From: Candidatus Woesearchaeota archaeon
GTDB lineage: Archaea; Nanobdellota; Nanobdellia; Woesearchaeales; UBA12501
Length of the DNA stretch: 7,420 bases
Direction: 5' to 3'
NCBI GenBank assembly: GCA_016177315.1
Contig: JACOVN010000076.1
Coordinates: 1 to 7,420 of the forward strand
A program made the translations under genes and the position numbers. This document shows positions 1-5,136 of this stretch, in pieces; position 1 is the stretch's first letter, and every line of letters starts with the position of its first letter. The notes below the pieces were generated by a model, which saw only the letters and a program-made list of their open reading frames with translations, was not told the origin of the DNA and did not search any database.

Positions 1-1013
1 CTCATGAGATTCTTCACTGCTTTGCTCGTAGTCTTTGCAGCATCCTCCTGCAATTTCTGCAAATATTTCCACAATGCAGCAATGCCTTGCGTCTCCAAAA
101 GTTCTAAAGCATGCACCACCTTCAATGCCTCGGCAGCCAGAGAAATGCTTCGTAAAACATTGAAATCCTTATTCCCTTGAGCAATCTCTCCGTGCAATCT
201 TCCCTGCAATTCCAATAGCTCTGTCTTACTCAAGGAAAATCTATTCAAATATCCATGCTTCTGCATGGCTCTCAATTTTTCTGCATAGCAATCCTTCAAG
301 AATTTCTGAATCTGCTGGAAGCTTTCTGGCAACTGCACCTTGACCCATTCCATTTCCACTTCCTGAATATAGGGCTTGACATCAGGGTCTTCATCTGTCC
401 TAACCTCCACCTCCTCAATCCTCAAATTCCTGCAAACCTCCATGATCTTCTCCACTTCACTCCCAGGAGAGGCAGTCAAGCCAAGAATCTTGGGGAATTT
501 CCCTCTTCTTGCATATTCTTTAGCCAAAAAGACATACGCATAATCTCCAACTGCTTTATGGGCTTCATCAAAAACCAATAAACTGGCTTCTTCTAAATTG
601 ATTCTGCTGGAGATAATATCATTCTCCAAACCTTGTGGCGTGCTAAAGATAATCTGGCTCTCCTTCCATAATGCTCGCCTTTTTTCTGGTGAGACTTCTC
701 CAGTAAACAAGGCAAATTTTTCTTGCGGAACATTCAAAAACTGTTGGAATGTTTCCATATGTTGCTGCACCAATGGCTTGGTTGGAGCAAGGATAAGGAT
801 TTTGGAACTTGGAAAGAGATGCAATCGCTGGGCTGCGAGCATCATGGAAATGGCAGTCTTCCCCATGCCGGTAGGCAATACAACCAAGGCATTGCATTTG
901 CTGGCAGTATGGAAAATGGTCTCTTGATACAGCCTTGGCTGAAAATTCCTCAGAAAAGGGTTTCCTTCCTCTTTTCCTTTACCCCCTTGCTCTACCCCTA
1001 CACCCCCTAACAT
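1..1013 (-). CDS. hef: Hef helicase/FANCM-type, N-terminal part (3' end beyond window)
   Basis: The frame runs open from ATG 1013 to the left edge, giving 337 codons. It shows the superfamily 2 helicase core of archaeal Hef: a RLYQ motif (residues 27-30), Walker A PTGMGKT (47-53), motif Ia APTKPLVQQH (76-85), the DEAH box followed by KAVGDYAYVFLAKEY (149-167), and TASPG (180-184). Residues from about 225 are helical and fit the Hef thumb-like insert. Hef unwinds and remodels stalled or branched replication forks. The second RecA domain and any XPF-type nuclease domain would lie beyond base 1, so I cannot tell whether the nuclease is fused or absent. I chose ATG 1013 because a TATA box is centred 27.5 bp upstream, which predicts a leaderless mRNA. 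An in-frame ATG at 1037 overlaps that TATA box and is less likely. The first 18 residues are Gly/Lys/Glu-rich and are not part of the normal Hef core. The helicase assignment is firm. Confidence 0.92.
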   Translation of the reverse strand, partial: MLGGVGVEQGGKGKEEGNPFLRNFQPRLYQETIFHTASKCNALVVLPTGMGKTAISMMLAAQRLHLFPSSKILILAPTKPLVQQHMETFQQFLNVPQEKFALFTGEVSPEKRRALWKESQIIFSTPQGLENDIISSRINLEEASLLVFDEAHKAVGDYAYVFLAKEYARRGKFPKILGLTASPGSEVEKIMEVCRNLRIEEVEVRTDEDPDVKPYIQEVEMEWVKVQLPESFQQIQKFLKDCYAEKLRAMQKHGYLNRFSLSKTELLELQGRLHGEIAQGNKDFNVLRSISLAAEALKVVHALELLETQGIAALWKYLQKLQEDAAKTTSKAVKNLM

Positions 1014-1036
1014 GAAGGAGAAGGAAGAAAGCCTCA

Positions 1037-1044
1037 TTTAAAAA
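1037..1044 (-). promoter_or_regulatory. TATA box of hef
   Basis: The minus strand reads TTTTTAAA, preceded by a BRE-like CAAAGC. Its centre is 27.5 bp before ATG 1013, so transcription should begin at or next to the start codon (leaderless). The box also contains an in-frame TAA and overlaps an upstream ATG, which argues against translation starting at 1037. Confidence 0.6.
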
Positions 1045-1072
1045 TGCTTTGGCCAGAGATGTCCAGTGAAGA

Positions 1073-1426
1073 CTACTTCATATACCCTCTTTCGTGTAGG
1101 TAGTAGCTGAGTACCGTGCCAAAAATGAACAGGAACAGAATCGTTCTCCAGTTGCCATACCTATTTCCCAATAAATTTCCCAATAAATAGCCAATCAACA
1201 AGCCAACGACAATGAGGAAATACGGAAATCCTCTTTTCCTGAACTGGATGTATCTCCCACAACCAATCGCAAGGATGAAAATCACAATGTAGCTCATCAC
1301 CTTACTGGGAAGGAAAACAGAAATAAGGAAACTCAAAATCAGAAAGACCACAAAGAAGAGCTCTGGCCAAAACTCGTGGTACTTGAATCCTTTCTTCTCC
1401 TTCCAAAGTTTTGATTGCCAGGTCAT
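1073..1426 (-). CDS. Four-TM membrane protein of unknown function
   Basis: This is a 117-residue protein I do not recognise. A short basic N-terminus (MTWQSKLWKEKKGFKY) is followed by four hydrophobic stretches at about 20-41, 44-62, 68-89 and 91-109. The loop between the second and third carries RKRG. The third contains a short LLGN-LLGN repeat. ATG 1426 is chosen over upstream starts because it lies one base after the TGA of the site-2-protease-like gene (1430-1428) and has GAGGCGA six bases before it. It has no promoter of its own, so it is probably co-transcribed and translationally coupled with that gene. The arrangement suggests the two membrane proteins work together, but this is inference only. 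The frame could be extended upstream into the neighbouring gene, but the added residues (MVLCVGRLITGSLRRHD) are only a shadow of that gene. Confidence 0.75.
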   Translation of the reverse strand: MTWQSKLWKEKKGFKYHEFWPELFFVVFLILSFLISVFLPSKVMSYIVIFILAIGCGRYIQFRKRGFPYFLIVVGLLIGYLLGNLLGNRYGNWRTILFLFIFGTVLSYYLHERGYMK

Positions 1427-1427
1427 G

Positions 1428-2159
1428 TCATGTCGCCTCAAAGATCCAGTAATAAGCCTGCCAACACACAACACCAATCAACAAGCCAACAAAGAGTGCT
1501 ATGAAGATGCCGAAGAAGTATAACAAAGCTGCCATTGCTACAATAGAAGTAAAGCTAAACGCATACGTAAGCCTCGAGACAAAGAAGAGATGGCTTCCGT
1601 TCAGAGGAGGAATGGGCAGCATGGTGAAAACTGCCAAGAGGAGATTGAAGATAAAGGCCTGCTTCAGCAGGAGATTGGTTGGAGCAAGAGAAAGTAAAAC
1701 CTTGAACAGCACCGCAAGGGCAAGATTTGCCAACGAACCTATCATAGCACACAGACTCATGCCCCAATAATTTATTCCGTATCGAAAAGCCCCAAGCCTA
1801 TGGCCAGCCATATGATAGGCTATCATACCCCCGGGAGCAAGGAAGAGTAATTCTCCGCGGGAAACAATAGCAAGGACAATGCTGAAAATCAGCCCATAGA
1901 GCCAGTTCCTGTATTCTGCCTTAAATCCTATATAGAGGGCGGCAATTCGCTGCATAGATGCATGGACAAGCAAGGCAAGCAATGCGATGAGCAGTGCGTT
2001 AAACAGGTTCCGTATTCCGACAAAGAACTGAAAACCACCCTCTCCCCAATCGTTGAAAGAAAAAACAAATGCCATGACGAAAATCCCGAAGAGCATGGCT
2101 CTGATCTCTTCGCCGCTGAACTTGAAGTACCGCTGGATGTTATAGCTTAAGGTACCCAT
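1428..2159 (-). CDS. Site-2 protease (M50-like) homologue, catalytic residues lost
   Basis: A 243-residue multi-pass membrane protein with the layout of the archaeal site-2 protease family. A TM helix carries HASMQ at 66-70, where active members have HExxH. It is followed by a GFKAEYRNWLYGL stretch resembling the 'AEFRxWPxGL' region of archaeal relatives, an APGGM motif (108-112), GSLANLALA (141-149, like GPLxNLxLA), and LPIPPLNG (181-188), where active enzymes have PxPPLDG. The catalytic Glu, the second zinc His and the third zinc ligand Asp are replaced by Ala, Gln and Asn. The fold is therefore kept but proteolysis is not expected, as in iRhom-like pseudoproteases. The start is supported by a TATA box centred 27.5 bp upstream (leaderless). 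The next gene begins one base after the stop. An alternative is an unrelated membrane family with chance similarity, but the two spaced motifs make this less likely. Confidence 0.75.
   Translation of the reverse strand: MGTLSYNIQRYFKFSGEEIRAMLFGIFVMAFVFSFNDWGEGGFQFFVGIRNLFNALLIALLALLVHASMQRIAALYIGFKAEYRNWLYGLIFSIVLAIVSRGELLFLAPGGMIAYHMAGHRLGAFRYGINYWGMSLCAMIGSLANLALAVLFKVLLSLAPTNLLLKQAFIFNLLLAVFTMLPIPPLNGSHLFFVSRLTYAFSFTSIVAMAALLYFFGIFIALFVGLLIGVVCWQAYYWIFEAT
1433..1439 (-). promoter_or_regulatory. Shine-Dalgarno deciding the start of the four-TM gene
   Basis: GAGGCGA on the minus strand lies inside the end of the upstream gene, six bases before ATG 1426. It matches the archaeal anti-SD consensus GAGGTGA at six of seven positions and supports ATG 1426 as the real start. 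Confidence 0.6.
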
Positions 2160-2182
2160 AGGCAGGATTCTGGAGGAGTGCC

Positions 2183-2190
2183 TTTAAATA
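2183..2190 (-). promoter_or_regulatory. TATA box of the site-2-protease-like gene
   Basis: TATTTAAA on the minus strand is preceded by BRE-like GCAAAC and centred 27.5 bp before ATG 2159. No convincing Shine-Dalgarno lies in between, so a leaderless transcript is predicted. It would drive the site-2-protease-like gene and the four-TM gene after it. Confidence 0.65.
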
Positions 2191-2226
2191 GTTTGCTGAG
2201 AGCATGACACAGCCTTCTTGTATTGC

Positions 2227-2964
2227 TCAGGAACCGGACAAGCGCGCAGAAATGGGCAAACGGCGAAGAGAACCTTGATGCTTCAGTAGCTGCACCACCC
2301 CCTCCACATGCCCTGCTCCCATCACCGCAACAATCCGTTCCTTCGGATAGTATTCCTGCAGTGCAGCAAGATGCCTCGCCATGATAACATTCCGTTCTGC
2401 AACCAACACCTCATAAATATTGGGGTACCGCTCTCGCAGCAAATGGGTTAATTTCCTGATCACTGCCTGGGAAGGGACTTTTTGTAAATCCAGTTGGTTC
2501 AAGCCTAGCCTCTCCAGCTCTTGTTTCCTGAAAAAAATGCCCTTCAGCACATCCTGTACCATGTGCCACTTTTCCCTCCAGCTCAATTTTTGGGAGAATT
2601 TCTGCAAGGTTATTTCAATGTTCTGATCGATCAACGCTATCTTTGCTTTCCTTTTCCTTGCTTCCTTTACTGCTGTCAGCATTTCCTGCCCTGGCTCTAC
2701 TCCAGCAATTTTCCCCAATTTCTTCTGAATCCAAGAACCAATCAGGGCAAAGAGCAAACCTTTAAAGCCCATGTGCCAAATATCCCGCCAAGAGAATTTT
2801 CGCTCCTTCTTATCCATGAGTGCTGCAATCCTTCTCTTGTCCAGCTCCAGCGCAACAATGCCTGGCTTCTCCTGCTGGATAATTTCCTTAATCTCTCGAA
2901 TGCTCTCCATTGCAATGTGGGAAGTACCTATGATCGTGATGGAAGGAATTTGTCTGTTCAGCAT
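2227..2964 (-). CDS. TraB/PrgY-family protein, soluble short form
   Basis: This 245-residue protein has the conserved TraB signature: IIGTSHIAMES (11-21), the stretch KPGIVALELDKRR (33-45), EPGQEM (90-95), an LIDQNIEITL element (111-120, usually 'iDRDi..TL'), EVLVAERN..MA (185-196) and VMGAGHVEGV (214-223). The Gly-His motifs at both ends and the ExD-type motif resemble the proposed metal-dependent active site shared with Tiki/GumN proteins. PrgY/TraB limits peptide pheromone signalling in enterococci; the archaeal role is not known. Many archaeal members carry C-terminal membrane helices, but this one stops soon after GAGHVEG. The segment around 66-80 is the only hydrophobic stretch. SWRxxWHM occurs twice, at 58-65 and 128-135. 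ATG 2964 is preceded by a TATA box at the leaderless distance. It appears to be a single-gene unit. Confidence 0.9.
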   Translation of the reverse strand: MLNRQIPSITIIGTSHIAMESIREIKEIIQQEKPGIVALELDKRRIAALMDKKERKFSWRDIWHMGFKGLLFALIGSWIQKKLGKIAGVEPGQEMLTAVKEARKRKAKIALIDQNIEITLQKFSQKLSWREKWHMVQDVLKGIFFRKQELERLGLNQLDLQKVPSQAVIRKLTHLLRERYPNIYEVLVAERNVIMARHLAALQEYYPKERIVAVMGAGHVEGVVQLLKHQGSLRRLPISARLSGS

Positions 2965-2986
2965 AGTCGAGCAATAGGGAGAAGAC

Positions 2987-2994
2987 TATAAAAA
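2987..2994 (-). promoter_or_regulatory. TATA box of the TraB-family gene
   Basis: TTTTTATA on the minus strand is centred 26.5 bp before ATG 2964, predicting a leaderless mRNA. It sits 2 bp from the direct repeat that bounds the mobile-element-like block, so the element lies just upstream of this promoter. Confidence 0.6.
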
Positions 2995-3020
2995 AGTTGT
3001 TACCTCGAATAAGCCGAAAG

Positions 3021-3040
3021 CTCCACGCTTCAGCGTGGAG
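3021..3040. repeat. Perfect hairpin, 8-bp stem and TTCA loop
   Basis: CTCCACGC, loop TTCA, then GCGTGGAG form a perfect 8-bp stem. No T-run follows on either strand, so it does not look like an intrinsic terminator. It is best read as one end structure of the element at 2997-3145. Confidence 0.85.
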
Positions 3041-3095
3041 ATGAAGGCTTTTCGATGGTTTCAAAAATTTGCCCGTAAAAGCGAGGAGCGTAAAG

Positions 3096-3115
3096 CCCTA
3101 CCCTTTATGGTGGAG
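3096..3115. repeat. Second, imperfect copy of the hairpin
   Basis: CCCTACC, a six-base loop, then GGTGGAG pair with one mismatch and one G-T wobble. With its AAAG lead and GAGAT tail it is a diverged direct copy of the hairpin at 3021-3040 (20 of 26 aligned bases identical). It is the probable opposite end structure of the same element. Confidence 0.6.
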
Positions 3116-3145
3116 ATAGCTCCGAGCGGCGAATTTTTGTTACCT

Positions 3146-3967
3146 TTACGGAAATTTCCCTTCGAAGGTTTCCGGCTTCACGTTATTGACGAATACTTGC
3201 GTATAGGAATAGCTGGTTGATTTGTCTCCCTTGATCAACGTAACACGGAGCGGGAAGGCATAGGTTGTATCGATGAGCATCTCAATCTTTGTTCCTGCCT
3301 TCTCAAACACCCATAAATCGACACGCCTACTCTGCACCACCTGCTGGCCCCATTCCACGTTCACTGGTTTGTCATACTTATACTCCAAGAGCCAATCCAC
3401 AGGGGTTTTCTCATGGTATTGCTTAAAATCCACGGCAAAAGGGCCAACATGCTCTCCACAGATTCGCTGGGCAATGTTCCTTGTACCTTCGCAATATGCT
3501 ACTGCTCGTTGTGCGGCCCTGTCTATATAGATGCTATTGAACGCATACGAGCTATTGATTTTCCCATAGCTGCCCAGCTCCACCCTGATCCTATCCCCTA
3601 GAATGCTGAATTTCTTATCTCCGTGCACATAGGAGTAGCTCTTCACCTTTTGGTTGAACTTCTCCAGCAAATCCTGAATCTGTTGTGGTTGCACTGGTTC
3701 TAACGTTTCTGCTGGCGTCTCTTCTGCAGGTTCCTCAATAACTGGCTCCGGACTTACAACAACAGGTTCTGGTTCCTCTGCCTTTTCTTCTCCTATTTCA
3801 ATTTCTGGCTCTTGGTTTTCCTCGACCACTGGCTCTTCTGCAGGCTCTGCTGTATCGCAGATACCGTTCTGGTTCGCATCGGGACAGGTTGGAACTTGTT
3901 GTACACAGGCAACGAGAAGAATAAAAAACAACACGAGCAAAGGCAACAACAAGTATTTTGTTTTCAT
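3146..3967 (-). CDS. Archaeal lipoprotein with Ca-loop-like motif and acidic linker
   Basis: A 273-residue exported protein. The N-terminus is a classic lipoprotein signal: MKTKY, a hydrophobic core, then lipobox LVAC with Cys21 as the lipidated residue. Next is CPDANQNGICDTAE (28-41), a D-x-N-x-N-G-x-x-D-x-x-E loop like calcium-binding thrombospondin-3/EF-hand-type loops, bracketed by Cys28 and Cys37, which could form a disulfide. Residues about 42-95 are a Glu/Pro-rich spacer, likely holding the C-terminal domain away from the membrane. The C-terminal domain (about 96-273) is rich in beta strand and has a second Cys pair (YCEG...RIC). It ends with a 'TYAFPLRVTLIKGD' stretch reminiscent of LolA-like folds; I hold that loosely. 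Function is unknown, and the site of action should be the outer face of the cell membrane. ATG 3967 has a strong TATA box at leaderless distance. A poly-U terminator lies upstream, so this is a separate unit. Confidence 0.85.
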   Translation of the reverse strand: MKTKYLLLPLLVLFFILLVACVQQVPTCPDANQNGICDTAEPAEEPVVEENQEPEIEIGEEKAEEPEPVVVSPEPVIEEPAEETPAETLEPVQPQQIQDLLEKFNQKVKSYSYVHGDKKFSILGDRIRVELGSYGKINSSYAFNSIYIDRAAQRAVAYCEGTRNIAQRICGEHVGPFAVDFKQYHEKTPVDWLLEYKYDKPVNVEWGQQVVQSRRVDLWVFEKAGTKIEMLIDTTYAFPLRVTLIKGDKSTSYSYTQVFVNNVKPETFEGKFP

Positions 3968-3989
3968 GCCGAAAAGAACGATGGAGGAT

Positions 3990-3997
3990 TATATAAA
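3990..3997 (-). promoter_or_regulatory. TATA box of the lipoprotein gene
   Basis: TTTATATA is the most canonical archaeal TATA box in the window. It is preceded by BRE-like AGAAAGC and centred 26.5 bp before ATG 3967, predicting a leaderless transcript. Confidence 0.75.
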
Positions 3998-4007
3998 GCT
4001 TTCTGAG

Positions 4008-4036
4008 AAAAAAGAAAAAAAGAAAGAAGGAAAAAA
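4008..4036 (-). terminator. Poly-U archaeal terminator
   Basis: On the minus strand, right after the TAA of the Arg-rich gene, come T runs of 6, 3, 7 and 6 separated by short C-containing breaks. Archaeal RNA polymerase terminates on such U-tracts without needing a hairpin. This should end the two-gene unit 4699-4040 and insulate the lipoprotein promoter 11 bp further on. Confidence 0.65.
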
Positions 4037-4039
4037 GGT

Positions 4040-4366
4040 TTACCTTCTCCTCCTCCGTCTGGTAGCTATCTTCAGTAATCTCTTCCTCTGCCGCATGAGC
4101 ATCGCTGCTGCTCCGAGCATGGCTCCTGCAGTTACTGCTCCAGCCAATGCTCTCCTTGGGTGGCCAGCAGTGTAGCGCTCAATACGGTGCTCAACCGCAA
4201 TCATTTGCTTTGTTGTTCTCTGTAGCTGTCCCGTGAGCTGCTTTCTTGCTCTGACTAATTTTCGCAGTGCTCGTTCTGCTTTCCTCTTTCCCGTTCTCAC
4301 CATTCTTCGAGCCTTTCTTGCTCTTCGTGCCATTCTTCTACCGGATCTTCTCCTTCGTCTTGCCAT
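4040..4366 (-). CDS. Arg-rich membrane-anchored protein, YqjD/ElaB (DUF883)-like
   Basis: A 108-residue protein of striking composition: 23 of the first 42 residues are Arg or Lys, and it ends in six Arg. A helical middle (43-64) leads into RYTAGHPRRALAGAV and a small-residue hydrophobic helix (73-91), then RQRKR. The sequence 'YTAGHPRRAL' plus a Gly/Ala-rich single TM resembles the C-terminus of bacterial DUF883 proteins ('YVRENPWxS...GxxxG'). One of these, E. coli YqjD, anchors ribosomes to the membrane. By analogy this could be a membrane tether for RNA, ribosomes or DNA; this is inference. It follows the YqjE-like gene by six bases and has a strong Shine-Dalgarno overlapping that gene's stop. 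The T-tract terminator follows it. The low-complexity sequence means the family link rests mainly on the TM region and the neighbour. It could instead be an archaeal chromatin-like basic protein. Confidence 0.75.
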   Translation of the reverse strand: MARRRRRSGRRMARRARKARRMVRTGKRKAERALRKLVRARKQLTGQLQRTTKQMIAVEHRIERYTAGHPRRALAGAVTAGAMLGAAAMLMRQRKRLLKIATRRRRRR

Positions 4367-4370
4367 TATC

Positions 4371-4380
4371 GATCACCCTC
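4371..4380 (-). promoter_or_regulatory. Strong Shine-Dalgarno overlapping a stop codon
   Basis: GAGGGTGATC matches the archaeal consensus GGAGGTGATC at 8 of 10 positions. It contains the TGA stop of the upstream gene and lies four bases before ATG 4366. This points to coupled translation and fixes the start of the Arg-rich protein. Confidence 0.7.
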
Positions 4381-4699
4381 TCCGTTGTTGCCATTGGCTT
4401 CTCAAGAACAGGACTACCACCAAGATCAGCAGTCCCATGAACAGAAAGCTCATACCAATATCAATGTGAAACCATTTTGGAATTTGCAAGGTTAATCCTA
4501 CTAAGAGGAATACAAGGCCAACGAGCATGAAGAAAAATAAGGCAAGTTCCTTGATCAGCATTCGCTGGGTTTCATAGATTTTCGTTTGCAAGGTTTCCAG
4601 GGAAGACGCAATGCCTTCCTTCATGCTGTCCAGAAATCCTGCACTCAGGGCCTTCAGTACGAGCGCCTTGATACCCGCACCTTTCCTCTTTTTTGCCAT
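4373..4699 (-). CDS. Two-TM protein, YqjE/phage-holin-family-like
   Basis: A 108-residue protein with a basic N-terminus (MAKKRKGAGIK) and an amphipathic helical region (about 20-50). Two TM hairpin helices follow, at about 52-74 and 81-99, and a basic tail (SQWQQRRG). This matches the layout of the holin-like/YqjE family, in which a helix precedes two closely spaced TMs. In bacteria yqjE lies next to yqjD, and here the neighbour is YqjD-like, which strengthens both calls. 'Holin' is a family label only; nothing else here is phage-like. Both termini are predicted on the cytoplasmic side by the positive-inside rule. The TATA box is at leaderless distance, 9 bp after the arvC stop, so this starts a new unit. 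The function is not known. Confidence 0.75.
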   Translation of the reverse strand: MAKKRKGAGIKALVLKALSAGFLDSMKEGIASSLETLQTKIYETQRMLIKELALFFFMLVGLVFLLVGLTLQIPKWFHIDIGMSFLFMGLLILVVVLFLRSQWQQRRG

Positions 4700-4721
4700 A
4701 GGGAAGAATCAGCAGTACTCT

Positions 4722-4729
4722 TTTATAAA
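4722..4729 (-). promoter_or_regulatory. TATA box of the YqjE-like/Arg-rich unit
   Basis: TTTATAAA is preceded by a purine tract (GGAGAAAA, BRE-like) and centred 26.5 bp before ATG 4699, predicting a leaderless mRNA. The purine tract begins at the arvC stop codon, so the promoter is packed directly behind the previous gene. Confidence 0.7.
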
Positions 4730-4737
4730 TTTTCTCC

Positions 4738-5136
4738 TTAGGATCCCTCTGCCTCCTTCAGCTCTCCTCTCCTTCGGAAGGTCTCTGCAAGGTCGATGAT
4801 GTACTTGCCTTCCTCGATTTTATAGATCAATGGCTGCTCTTTGTTAAACAAATGCACCAGATCAATCTCAAATTTGCCTGGCTTCAAAATTCTTATAGAT
4901 TCTAAGTCCAGGATAACTGGCCTCTCAGCATCCTTATGGCCGATGATGTCAAATACATCTTCTTCAATCTGCTTCTTCTCATCCTTGCTCAAATGCTCAT
5001 GGATTTCTTTGGCTGTTTCCAGTTGCTCCTTCTTTATATAGAAGAACAGCCTGGCTCCACACTGACAGCCAGAGAGAATTTCCTTTGCGCCATCGCCATA
5101 CAAGGTACCGCATCGCACGCATTGGTGGGGCATCAT
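4738..5136 (-). CDS. arvC: OapC/ArvC-family zinc-ribbon protein
   Basis: A 132-residue protein with an N-terminal zinc ribbon: Cys6, Cys9, Cys24 and Cys26 (CxxC...CxC), inside the family's conserved 'HQCVRCGTLYGDGAKEIL' and 'CGARLFFYIK' stretches. An acidic/lysine helical segment (38-65) and a C-terminal domain (about 72-120) of alternating strands follow. This is the third member of the archaeal OapABC/ArvABC cluster, and it has the usual order and size. ArvABC is tied to GTPase-driven extracellular vesicle formation in haloarchaea; the zinc-ribbon protein's own role is unknown. The start overlaps the arvB stop (ATGA), so translation is coupled. GGAGG is only two bases before the first ATG but five before the second (5133), so the protein may begin at residue 2. 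The stop lies 9 bp before the next promoter's TATA box. Confidence 0.88.
   Translation of the reverse strand: MMPHQCVRCGTLYGDGAKEILSGCQCGARLFFYIKKEQLETAKEIHEHLSKDEKKQIEEDVFDIIGHKDAERPVILDLESIRILKPGKFEIDLVHLFNKEQPLIYKIEEGKYIIDLAETFRRRGELKEAEGS

Larger units (their letters stand above)
2997..3145. mobile_element. Putative miniature IS200/IS605-like element (PATE/MITE type)
   Basis: This block carries no credible gene. It is bounded by a 9-bp direct repeat TTGTTACCT (2997-3005 and 3137-3145). Near each end is a related hairpin: 3021-3040 is perfect and about 3096-3115 is imperfect. The 26-base segments around them (3017-3042 and 3092-3117) match at 20 positions. Paired subterminal hairpins next to TTAC are the layout of IS200/IS605 elements, which insert 3' of a TTAC-like tetranucleotide without terminal inverted repeats. 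The hairpin wording (AAAGC, TCCACGC, loop, GCGTGGAGATG) also resembles TnpB/omega-RNA ends. Removing one repeat plus the interior (140 bp) would leave only about 10 bp between the lipoprotein stop and the TraB TATA box, as compact as the arvC/YqjE-like junction. The 9-bp repeat could instead be a target duplication of a classical MITE, but I see no terminal inverted repeats. The right repeat directly abuts the lipoprotein stop codon. Confidence 0.5.

Noticed and set aside
255..1010. Plus-strand and alternate minus-strand frames over the hef region
   Set aside because: They are shadows of the hef frame, which is open for 337 codons and carries all helicase motifs.
1073..1477. Longer form of the four-TM protein starting at 1477
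   Set aside because: It would overlap the site-2-protease-like gene by 50 bases. ATG 1426 has a good Shine-Dalgarno and follows the stop by one base.
3021..3040. Intrinsic terminator for the lipoprotein gene
   Set aside because: The stem is strong but no T-run follows on the minus strand. Its diverged second copy points to a mobile-element end.
3035..3220. Plus-strand frame across the hairpin block that could be a tnpB 3' remnant
   Set aside because: It shows no TnpB catalytic or zinc-ribbon motif and runs into the 3' end of the lipoprotein gene in antisense. The block's non-coding hairpins explain it better.
4373..4699. Prophage holin and a phage lysis cassette
   Set aside because: No endolysin, structural or integrase gene is nearby. 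The neighbour matches the chromosomal YqjE-YqjD pattern instead.
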